Part shown: piece by piece, positions 4,192 to 9,708 of the stretch
Numbering within the stretch: position 1 is the first letter of the stretch
Layout of the letters: every line of letters begins with the position of its first letter
Origin: Nitrospina sp.
GTDB lineage: Bacteria > Nitrospinota > Nitrospinia > Nitrospinales > Nitrospinaceae
Length of the DNA stretch: 9,708 nt
Assembly (NCBI GenBank): GCA_004357435.1
Contig: SMVS01000056.1
Span: forward strand, 1 to 9,708
Reading direction: 5' to 3'
Translations under genes and position numbers: made by a program
The notes under the pieces: model-generated
Databases searched by the model: none
What the model was told of the DNA's origin: nothing
What the model saw: the letters and a program-made list of their open reading frames with translations, nothing else

Positions 4192-4965
4192 TTATAAAAC
4201 CTGGCTTAAGAAAAATTGTGCGCGGGGATGTTGCGGGTTATCAAAAAATATTTGAGGCGTTCCTTCTTCCAGTATCTCGCCGCCATCCATAAAAATAATA
4301 CGGTCCCCTGCCCGGCGGGCGAAACCCATTTCATGCGTCACCACCACCATGGTCATGCCCTGGTGAGCCAGACTTTCCATTAATTCTAAAATACCTCTCA
4401 CCGCTTCCGGGTCGAGCGCTGAAGTCACTTCGTCAAACAACATGATTTGCGGCTTCATCACCAGCGAACGGGCAATGGCAACGCGTTGTTGCTGGCCCCC
4501 GGACAACTGGCTGGGATAACTTCTTTCCATACCCTCCAGGCCTACTTTATTCAGCAAGGCCATGGCGGTGGCCTCAGCCTTGCCTGAAGAAGTTTTTAGC
4601 ACAGCGGTTTGCGGCAGGGTCAGATTTGCCAAGGCTGTTTTGTGTTCAAACAAGTTGAACTGCTGGAAAACCATGCCCACCTTTTGCCGAATCTGATTCA
4701 AGTTGGTTTCTTTACGAGTGATATCCACATTATCAATCCAAATGTGACCGGCATCCACGGTCTCCAATCCGTTGAGAGTTCTTAACAGGGTACTTTTGCC
4801 AGAGCCACTGGGGCCTATGATGACCAGGACCTCGCCTTCCTCTACTTGCAGGGTCACTTGTTTTAAAGCCACTACCGGTTTTCGCCCTTTGGTATGAAAC
4901 GTCTTTGAAACTTCTTCAACTTTAATGATGAAATTTTTCACTGTTTTATTTTTATTATTATCCAT
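4192..4965 (-). CDS. Polar amino acid ABC transporter, ATP-binding subunit (GlnQ/HisP type)
   Basis: This is the energising subunit of an amino acid importer; it binds two permeases on the cytoplasmic face. Counting from the ATG at 4963-4965 (257 residues), Walker A GPSGSGKST is at 51-59, the Q-loop VFQQFNLF is near 100, the signature LSGGQQQR is at 154-161, Walker B IMLFDE is at 174-179, the D-loop SALD follows, and the switch histidine is in VVTHEM near 211. Every catalytic element is present. LRTLNGLE and DEVTSALDPE are typical of the polar amino acid uptake group. The frame is open to a GTG at 5001, giving 12 more residues; neither start has a strong ribosome site, and I prefer the ATG because the family normally starts shortly before the first beta strand. 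It is last in the operon, 109 bases after the second permease. Confidence 0.93.
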   Translation of the reverse strand: MDNNKNKTVKNFIIKVEEVSKTFHTKGRKPVVALKQVTLQVEEGEVLVIIGPSGSGKSTLLRTLNGLETVDAGHIWIDNVDITRKETNLNQIRQKVGMVFQQFNLFEHKTALANLTLPQTAVLKTSSGKAEATAMALLNKVGLEGMERSYPSQLSGGQQQRVAIARSLVMKPQIMLFDEVTSALDPEAVRGILELMESLAHQGMTMVVVTHEMGFARRAGDRIIFMDGGEILEEGTPQIFFDNPQHPRAQFFLSQVL

Positions 4966-5074
4966 AAATTCAGGGCGCCTGTGAAAATCGGGTTGGGCCA
5001 CGAGCGGCTCTTATCTCTTAAGGGCCAGCGAGTGGCCTGGATAGAAAATATTGAACCATGAGCGGTCTCATAAA

Positions 5075-5743
5075 TTACAAAGAATTCTCGATGCGGCCAA
5101 ATTTGGTTTCTGCCCAACGTCCCAGTCGCAATACAGGGTAACAGTAAACAAAATACAGAAGCGCCACTAAACCGTAGAGAGTCATCAACTCGCTGGGATA
5201 CCGTAACGCCGCTTGTTCTCCGGCTCGCAACAGCTCCGTAATACCAATGACTGAAACAACCGACGTTCCTTTAATGATCAACACGTAAACCCCGGTCATA
5301 GGGGGTATCATCAATTTCAAGGCTTGGGGCAAAATCACGTGCCCTAATGTTTGCCATTTTGACATCCCCAGCGCCCGTGCCGCTTCGACTTGACCTTTGG
5401 GGACTGCTTCAATACCGGCGCGAACAATTTCAGAAACATACGTGGATGTGTAGAGGCTCAAGGCAATCACGGCGGCGGGAAAGGCTTCAAACTTCAACCA
5501 TTCCACTCCGGTTGCCGGCAGGACAAAGTAAATCAAATACAATTGCACCAGAAACGGCGTCCCACGCAGGCAATGAATATAAACTCCCAAAGCGGCCTTA
5601 AGGATTTTCATTCGTGAAGCACGAATCAACCCAATGACGAACCCCAAAAAGCTTCCCAACGCAACGGTCCACATGGAAATTTTGATAGTCAACCAAAGAC
5701 CTTTCATCAATAATGGAGCAGTGATTAGAATCGTTTCACTCAT
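5075..5743 (-). CDS. Polar amino acid ABC transporter permease (HisM/GlnP family), second of the pair
   Basis: A 222-residue inner-membrane protein with several hydrophobic segments: residues about 8-40, 55-78, 88-105 and 140-170, and a last one near 187-208. RGTPFLVQL at 60-68 is the hallmark of amino acid permeases of this family. The EAA loop that docks on the ATPase covers residues 105-127 (E105, A109-G110, G117, E120-A121, LGM 125-127). GTSVVSVIGITELL near 166-179 is also typical. The ATG at 5741-5743 lies 16 bases after the stop of the first permease, with AGGATG as ribosome site, so the two are translated from one message. Probably a heterodimer with the product at 5760-6437. Confidence 0.92.
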   Translation of the reverse strand: MSETILITAPLLMKGLWLTIKISMWTVALGSFLGFVIGLIRASRMKILKAALGVYIHCLRGTPFLVQLYLIYFVLPATGVEWLKFEAFPAAVIALSLYTSTYVSEIVRAGIEAVPKGQVEAARALGMSKWQTLGHVILPQALKLMIPPMTGVYVLIIKGTSVVSVIGITELLRAGEQAALRYPSELMTLYGLVALLYFVYCYPVLRLGRWAETKFGRIENSL

Positions 5744-5759
5744 TGCATTTCATCCTGTT

Positions 5760-6437
5760 TCATGGTCCCGCCAAGCGTCGTTGCGCCCAGTTGGAAGCCC
5801 ACAACAAAACCAAATAAATCACCAGATAGCCTAGAGCCACGGTTACAAATGCCTCGGTAGGGATCAACCGCTCGGTCATCACGGTGACCCCTGCGCTAAA
5901 CAATTCAGACACGCCGATAAAACTCACCAGGGAACTGTCCTTAATGAGAATGGCGGTTTGGCCGAGGAGCGGCGGCACCACTCGCGCCAACGCCTGGGGC
6001 AATACCACGTGACGCATGCGCTGGATATAAGTCATGCCAAGGGACATTGCGCCCTCCACCTGCCCCCTGGCAACGGATTGAATTCCTGCCCGGATAATTT
6101 CACTCATGTAAGCTCCTGCGTTCAGGGCGAGCGCCAGAATGCCGCCTTCCAACTCATTCAATCGACGATCCAATAGGGGAATTTCCGGAAGCGCAAAATA
6201 AATGATATAGATTTGAACCAACAGCGGAGTCGATCGGATGGCCTGGACGTAACTGGCGGCAAGACGCCAAAGGATGGGGTTTGGGGCCAGACGCAAACAA
6301 GCAAAAACAGTTCCAATGGCCAATGACCCAAACAGCGCCACGAAAGAAATTTTCAGGGTGGTGCAAAGCCCTTCGTAAAACTGGGGAATGTATTCGGCGA
6401 GGATTCGATAATTATAGAATTCCAAGAGAAAATTCAT
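5760..6437 (-). CDS. Polar amino acid ABC transporter permease (HisM/GlnP family), first of the pair
   Basis: A 225-residue inner-membrane protein of the same family as its downstream neighbour, with clearly different sequence, as expected of a heterodimeric channel. RSTPLLVQI at 68-76 is the family signature, and the EAA loop spans residues 113-135 (E113, AG 117-118, RGQVEGA, LGM 133-135). The early segment IPQFYEGLCTTLKISFVALF is the usual first transmembrane entry. The start ATG at 6435-6437 is only seven bases after the binding-protein stop, which indicates translational coupling. The EAA loop has Ser121-Val-Ala in place of the commoner A-V-P, a mild variation. Confidence 0.92.
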   Translation of the reverse strand: MNFLLEFYNYRILAEYIPQFYEGLCTTLKISFVALFGSLAIGTVFACLRLAPNPILWRLAASYVQAIRSTPLLVQIYIIYFALPEIPLLDRRLNELEGGILALALNAGAYMSEIIRAGIQSVARGQVEGAMSLGMTYIQRMRHVVLPQALARVVPPLLGQTAILIKDSSLVSFIGVSELFSAGVTVMTERLIPTEAFVTVALGYLVIYLVLLWASNWAQRRLAGP

Positions 6438-6444
6438 GAATGAC

Positions 6445-7251
6445 TCAATGATCCTGTTTCCATGATGTACCGCTCATCCAATAATCGATCAATCGATCCA
6501 ATCTTCCATCCGCTCGAATAAAGGTGAAATAATTATTCATCCATTGCAGAAGGTGCCATTCATTTGAACGGGTGGCAAAACATAAAGGATCCCGTGTTAT
6601 AGCTCCTGCCAAAACATGCAAATTGGCAAAATCCTCCACCGTCGATTCGGCTTCATTACGCACAGTGATTCCCGCATCCACCCGCTTCGTATTGACCGCC
6701 AGAGCCACCGCGGCGGCGCCGCCGGAAAATTCTTTGATTTTAGCGGCACCACACTTTTTCCTGAGAACCCCTACATTACTGCTTCCTTGAACGACGCCAA
6801 CAGTAAATTCCTTCTCACAAACGTCCTGCCATTTTTTGAACGGTGCGGAGGTCTTGGAATAGAGAACGATATCGACAAAGGTATAGGGATCTGTAAAATT
6901 CAATACCAGAGCGCGTTTGGGGGTGGGTGTCATATCTGCCGCCAGAAAATCGGCTTTCTTGGAAAGCACGGCAGGAATCAACCCCTTCCAGTCATAATCG
7001 AGGATTTTCAACTCGACGCTCATATCTTGAGCCATCATCGAAATCACATCAATGACAAAACCGGCACGCTGACCTTTCTTGTCAATGAAACTCATCGGAG
7101 GTCCCTGGGATTGAACGGCCACGCGTAGCTCCCCACGCTTCAAAATATCCTTGATGACGTCCGTTTCCGCATAGGCATTGGATACCAAAAAATTTCCAGA
7201 TAAAAATAGGAGAAACAGCCATCCAAATCCTTTGACTCTGCTTCGTGACAT
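6445..7251 (-). CDS. Polar amino acid ABC transporter, periplasmic substrate-binding protein (SBP family 3)
   Basis: The 268-residue precursor starts at the ATG at 7249-7251, with GAAAGG about eight bases upstream; an ATG at 7266 and a TTG at 7278 are in frame but would only lengthen the signal peptide. The signal peptide is MSRSRVKG, then FGWLFLLFLSGNFLV, then SNAYA before ETD, with cleavage after AYA. The mature part follows the family 3 pattern: ILKRGELRVAVQSQGPPMSF, GFVIDVISMMA, W-KGLIPAVLSKKADF, TPTPKRALVLNFTDPY (ligand-contacting region), GVVQGSSN and AGITVRNEAE. Two cysteines (DVCEKE and RKKCGA) flank GVVQGSSNVG and may form a disulfide. It would deliver a polar or charged amino acid, or a related small molecule such as an opine, to the two permeases; the exact ligand cannot be read from sequence. 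Confidence 0.92.
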   Translation of the reverse strand: MSRSRVKGFGWLFLLFLSGNFLVSNAYAETDVIKDILKRGELRVAVQSQGPPMSFIDKKGQRAGFVIDVISMMAQDMSVELKILDYDWKGLIPAVLSKKADFLAADMTPTPKRALVLNFTDPYTFVDIVLYSKTSAPFKKWQDVCEKEFTVGVVQGSSNVGVLRKKCGAAKIKEFSGGAAAVALAVNTKRVDAGITVRNEAESTVEDFANLHVLAGAITRDPLCFATRSNEWHLLQWMNNYFTFIRADGRLDRLIDYWMSGTSWKQDH

Positions 7252-7475
7252 AATTAAACCTTTCATTAAGTACCCCAAGCCCCTTCATCATAAAGCAACC
7301 ATCCGCATAGTTGAGCTGTGGCAGTATTAAATTATTTAGAGAGTTTGAATCTTTGGACGAAAATGGCCATGGCATCCTCAATCTTTATCAAAACTACATT
7401 TTTTTTCCCAAAACATCACTCGGTCCACTTTACGCTAACGGTGAACCGTAACAAGTGGTAAATATTCGATGCCAA
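7252..7475 (-). promoter_or_regulatory. Upstream region of the ABC importer operon
   Basis: This is the space in which the operon promoter must lie, because the terminator at 7476-7512 closes off anything further upstream. On the minus strand TTTTGGGAAAAAAAATG and TTGATAAAGAT give a weak -35/-10 candidate around 7385-7410. An imperfect palindrome, TAACGG-TGAA-CCGTAA, is at 7435-7450 and could be an operator. No gene is seen in these 224 bases. The assignment of promoter boxes is tentative. Confidence 0.3.
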
Positions 7476-7512
7476 ACAAAAAGGACCTGCGGGCCAAGCC
7501 CGTAAGTCCTTT
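7476..7512 (-). terminator. Terminator hairpin, related to the one at 3928-3962
   Basis: AAAGGACCTGCGGG (7480-7493), loop CCAAG, CCCGTAAGTCCTTT (7499-7512): a 14-base stem with one mismatch and one G-T pair. On the minus strand it ends in GGTCCTTTTTGTTT, a proper U-run, so it terminates minus-strand transcription arriving from 7576 upward. The plus-strand side also has CCTTT. Confidence 0.7.
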
Positions 7513-7575
7513 ACCCGACCAAAAATCCTTTAAATTTGAGCCCGGAAACGGCTCCCTGCCGGAAGGGGGATTGCA

Positions 7576-7712
7576 TTACGGGAGCGGGTCCTTTAAGAGT
7601 TCCGCGCCAACATTAAATCGGTAAGCATAATCCTTGGTTCCATTTAAAGTTGCTTTAAAGGTATGCAGGCCCAATTCATCAACGACAGCTGGGGGCGCAC
7701 TGGCTCCCTGCT
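7576..7712 (-). pseudogene. Probable 3' remnant of a minus-strand gene
   Basis: On the minus strand a frame ends at 7576 with PPAVVDELGLHTFKATLNGT, then KDYAYRFNVGAELLKDPLP and a TAA. It is followed 60 bases on by a good terminator for that strand. Upstream (above 7712) the frame runs into the second repeat type at 7721-7757 and no credible start is found. The C-terminal text is even and protein-like, but I do not recognise it. I read it as the tail of a resident gene cut by arrival of the module to its right. A chance frame is the alternative. Confidence 0.35.
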
Positions 7713-7720
7713 GAGAGTGT

Positions 7721-7749
7721 TGTCCGCAAACGACCCAAAGCGGACATTC
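7721..7749 (+). repeat. Family C short repeat, copy 1
   Basis: TGTCCGC (7721-7727) and GCGGACA (7740-7746) are perfect seven-base arms around AAACGACCCAAA. The core ACGACCCAAAGCGG (7730-7743) followed by ACATTC recurs at 8855-8874 and, with slight change, at 9496-9512, always in this orientation. It is unrelated to families A and B. Confidence 0.6.
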
Positions 7750-7877
7750 GCGGTGCATGGCTACAACTAGCCATAAACAAAAGAAAACTATCCAATTAAT
7801 TCAATCTATCTTTATGTTTATTTTTTTTCTAGCATTAGCATCTGACACTTGTTTTTAATTTTGATGGGGGAATAAAT

Positions 7878-8672
7878 ATGAGACTTATCTACACGTTAAT
7901 GGCAGGGATAATGTTAATGGGCCTCGGCCTGAACTCCCAAGCAAAGGCTGCTAATCTTTGTAAAGGGTACGGGCCACAAACACCAAGAGACATCAGTAGT
8001 ACTGCAGGATCAAATGCTCGTTCATTCACTATGGCTCCGTCATCTGAAAACATGAACCTTTGCAATATCCACTTTCATACCAATGCAGAACATAAAGGAC
8101 CGGGTTTCTCTGTTTCCGCAGGTGGGGGAGAACATGGTGGATTCAAATGTAATGAGACCCCAAAACTGACGGCCGCTGAACTCAAAGATTCAACTCATGG
8201 TCATGGAGCCTGTCACGGGGTTAAGCCTGGAGATACGATTGAGGTGCATTGGGTTCACACATCCTGCGATGTGAAACCGGGTGAAGGTCTTGGTTCTTGT
8301 CTATCTGACCAGTGCACAAATCCTCAGCTGAGAGTTGAAACACAAGTTTTCCTCGTCGTCAATGATCCGAATGCTGCAGACTTCGGTTCATTTGCATATG
8401 GTGGCAATATGGCTAATGGCTTGCACCAAGCTAAATCCTTGCCTACAGGAACAGGGGATCCAGTCGTTTTTGCCGGGTCCACTACAGGTCCAAGTTACAC
8501 TGAGGAAAAATGTTCTCCGATGCAGGTAACTTGGAGTGTGCGTCCGTCATGCACGAAGATCAATATTGCTTCCCTTAATACTTGGTGTGAGGGCAATGCC
8601 TTTAATGAAAATCATGCCCATGGTGTTCGTCAGCTTGTAACCTCTCCGGAACTGCTTTCGACGATCAAGTAA
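7878..8672 (+). CDS. Delta-class carbonic anhydrase, secreted
   Basis: The 264-residue precursor starts at the ATG at 7878, with GGGGGA eight bases upstream. Residues 1-24 form a signal peptide (MRLIYTLMAGIMLMGLGLNS, then QAKA), so the enzyme acts in the periplasm or outside. It should interconvert carbon dioxide and bicarbonate at a zinc centre. The sequence matches what I know of bacterial delta-class enzymes: CNIHFHTNAEHKGPGF (62-77), GDTIEVHWVHTSCDVKPG (118-135), LRVETQVFLVVND, STTGPSYTEEKCSP, VTWSVRP and the ending AHGVRQLV. By analogy with the HxH...H pattern of alpha enzymes I infer His65, His67 and His124 as zinc ligands. There are many cysteines (28, 62, 91, 112, 130 and later), consistent with disulfides in an exported protein. 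The gene is AT-richer than the importer operon and lies between family C repeats, which suggests transfer. A strong terminator follows. Confidence 0.88.
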   Translation: MRLIYTLMAGIMLMGLGLNSQAKAANLCKGYGPQTPRDISSTAGSNARSFTMAPSSENMNLCNIHFHTNAEHKGPGFSVSAGGGEHGGFKCNETPKLTAAELKDSTHGHGACHGVKPGDTIEVHWVHTSCDVKPGEGLGSCLSDQCTNPQLRVETQVFLVVNDPNAADFGSFAYGGNMANGLHQAKSLPTGTGDPVVFAGSTTGPSYTEEKCSPMQVTWSVRPSCTKINIASLNTWCEGNAFNENHAHGVRQLVTSPELLSTIK

Positions 8673-8692
8673 GAAATTAACCAACTTTAAGA

Positions 8693-8727
8693 AATGCAGA
8701 GCTTTTTTTTGGAGCTCTGCCTTTTTT
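8693..8727 (+). terminator. Intrinsic terminator of the carbonic anhydrase gene
   Basis: GCAGAGCT (8696-8703), a nine-base T-rich loop, AGCTCTGC (8713-8720), then CTTTTTT. A perfect eight-base stem with a U-run, 20 bases after the stop codon, so the carbonic anhydrase is a single-gene transcript. Confidence 0.85.
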
Positions 8728-8760
8728 GCATTTAATTACTAGCAGACATACATCAAGATG

Positions 8761-8874
8761 GAATTTCCGCTTTGGGTCAGAAGGAGCAGCTCATCGGCGA
8801 ATTTTCGCACTTCCCCGAATGTCCGCTTATGGCCGAATGCCGACATGTCTGTTTACGACCCAAAGCGGTCATTC
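8761..8874. repeat. Family C repeat, copy 2, with terminal inverted repeats
   Basis: CCGCTTTGGGTC at 8767-8778 is the exact reverse complement of GACCCAAAGCGG at 8857-8868. Including the flanks (GAAT at 8761, ATTC at 8871-8874) the ends form 18-base inverted repeats with two mismatches, about 114 bases end to end. An inner block, GAATGTCCGCTTATGGCCGA at 8818-8837, is a further relative of the end sequence. No coding frame inside. The structure resembles a tiny non-autonomous mobile element, or two merged copies of the short repeat. No target duplication is obvious. Confidence 0.6.
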
Positions 8875-8918
8875 AACTGAACTGTTTATTTTCACTATCA
8901 AATTGAGGTTAGATCATT

Positions 8919-9449
8919 ATGAAAAGCGCATGCACTTCACATAAGGGCTGGTATTACGGTTTGATGGCTACTCTGCTACTTGTTGTCACAGGTTGCAACT
9001 CACAAGCCAATGTTGCTGCACTTAAAAAAGAACTAAAGACCTACACAGATCAGGAACAATTAACACAGCAGCGGTTTAAGATAATGGATGAGATGGATTT
9101 TGTAACCTATACGCAACAGCGCTGGGAGGACATACCTCATAGTCATGCCGATCCTGTTAAGGTCACGTGGCCGGATGGACGTGTAACAACTTCCCTGGAT
9201 GTGCATATCGAAGATATGAAGAAAATGTTTGAGATTGCACCTAACACTTCCATCCAAGAGCACCCTGTTAAGACAGCCAATGGTGACTGGACCGCAATGA
9301 CAGGCATTCTTAAGGGTACTGTAACTTCTACTGGAAAGTCATTTGAAATAACGATGGTCACTGTTGCCAAATGGGATGGCCTTAAAATAGTAGAAGAACA
9401 ACTGTTTTGGGATAATGCAAGTCTGTCTAAACAAATGGGATTTCAATAG
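8919..9449 (+). CDS. Lipoprotein with SnoaL/NTF2-like (ester-cyclase type) domain
   Basis: The 176-residue precursor starts at the ATG at 8919, with GAGG about ten bases upstream. After a charged start, GLMATLLLVVTGC (14-26) is a lipoprotein signal with the lipobox VTGC, so C26 would be lipidated. The rest resembles SnoaL-like polyketide-cyclase/ester-cyclase domains of the NTF2 fold: HIEDMKKMFEIAPNTSIQEH, then NGDWTAMTGILKGT, GKSFEITMVTVAKWDG, and KIVEEQLFWDNASLSKQMG, which is the family's typical ending. Family members in bacteria mostly have no known substrate, and enzyme activity is not assured. It follows the carbonic anhydrase on the same strand but beyond a terminator and a family C repeat, so the two are probably not one operon. 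Base composition is like that of the carbonic anhydrase. Confidence 0.82.
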   Translation: MKSACTSHKGWYYGLMATLLLVVTGCNSQANVAALKKELKTYTDQEQLTQQRFKIMDEMDFVTYTQQRWEDIPHSHADPVKVTWPDGRVTTSLDVHIEDMKKMFEIAPNTSIQEHPVKTANGDWTAMTGILKGTVTSTGKSFEITMVTVAKWDGLKIVEEQLFWDNASLSKQMGFQ

Positions 9450-9471
9450 TCATCCGTGCCGACCGGATCGC

Positions 9472-9515
9472 GTGACCGCTTATGGCCGACTGCTGACGAC
9501 CCAATGCGGACAATA
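9472..9515 (+). repeat. Family C repeat, copy 3
   Basis: GACCGCTTATGGCCGACTGC, TGACGACCCAATGCGGACA. It matches copy 2 (CGCTTATGGCCGAATGCCGA, then ACGACCCAAAGCGG) but lacks about 12 bases between the two blocks. It starts 23 bases after the lipoprotein stop codon and has no U-run. Confidence 0.6.
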
Positions 9516-9708
9516 ATAATGAAGAGTGAAAATGAGTTTACTGAGATGATATAAAGCTGGCTTCTCATAATATTATATCTCTAGCCAATTTCCAAATTTG
9601 GTCCACATTCGTTTGACGAGCTACAGCAAAAAATTAATACTTAATCAAGAAAGCATCTTTTGAATTCTTCACATAACTACTTAAAAATCCTGACACTTTT
9701 CTTGTTAT
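9516..9708. other. AT-rich end of the window without a convincing gene
   Basis: GATATAA and TTATATC (about 9549-9586) form a seven-base inverted repeat. An 11-codon plus-strand frame starts at the ATG at 9519. On the minus strand a frame runs from the window edge to a TAA at 9634-9636 (24 residues, ending KDAFLIKY), which could be the 3' end of a gene lying to the right, but it is too short to call in DNA this AT-rich. Confidence 0.3.

Noticed and set aside
6154..7128. Open frames opposite or across the permease and binding-protein genes
   Set aside because: The importer genes have complete family motifs; these frames do not.
8726..8944. 72-codon plus-strand open frame before the SnoaL-like gene
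   Set aside because: Most of it is the family C inverted-repeat element, with no ribosome site or domain.
7721..9515. Integron cassette array with attC sites
   Set aside because: The family C repeats lack the paired RYYYAAC and GTTRRRY core sites, and no integrase is present in the window.
9634..9708. 3' end of a minus-strand gene entering from the right
   Set aside because: Only 24 codons are visible in very AT-rich DNA; a chance frame is as likely.

Overview
The window reads as chromosomal DNA of a free-living Gram-negative bacterium. It has a sigma-54-type activator tail, an export-dependent polar amino acid ABC importer, several lipoproteins and a periplasmic Rap1a/Tai-like protein. The style of the genes on the left (radical SAM protein, small histone-H1-like protein, GC-rich interspersed hairpin repeats) suggests a Nitrospinota- or deltaproteobacteria-like marine organism. 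That placement is inferred from general character only, and no single gene here proves it.

Left part (1-3800). The window opens inside the Fis-type DNA-binding end of an NtrC-family regulator. An isolated radical SAM gene follows (641-1660, +) with an unusual CX7CX2C cluster motif. Then come four small genes or gene remains on the minus strand: a Rap1a/Tai-domain exported protein (1851-2207), a frameshifted lipoprotein (2561-2903), a 76-aa lipoprotein (3044-3274) and a 58-aa basic Hc1/histone-H1-like protein (3624-3800). The spaces between them are filled by at least seven copies, in both orientations, of a roughly 90-110 bp repeat. In four copies the repeat carries the hairpin CCGGGC-CTT-GCCCGG. 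A small relic gene with a perfect Shine-Dalgarno sequence, a 20-bp palindrome, a long hairpin and a terminator lies at 2500-2690.

Middle part (3928-7512). A compact minus-strand operon encodes a polar amino acid ABC importer in the order binding protein, permease, permease, ATPase. The binding protein captures the substrate in the periplasm, the two HisM-type permeases form the channel, and the GlnQ/HisP-type ATPase drives uptake. Two related terminator hairpins lie one on each side: one downstream of the operon, and one upstream that closes a broken minus-strand gene end.

Right part (about 7713-9708). The style changes: lower GC, different codon use, plus-strand genes. A delta-class carbonic anhydrase and a lipoprotein with a SnoaL/NTF2-like (ester-cyclase-type) domain are each bracketed by copies of a second short repeat (core ACGACCCAAAGCGG). 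This looks like a horizontally acquired module. Its left edge abuts what seems to be the truncated 3' end of a resident minus-strand gene.

No tRNA, rRNA, CRISPR array, transposase or integrase was seen. The strongest candidates for something new are the repeat family, the non-canonical radical SAM protein and the repeat-bracketed right-hand module.
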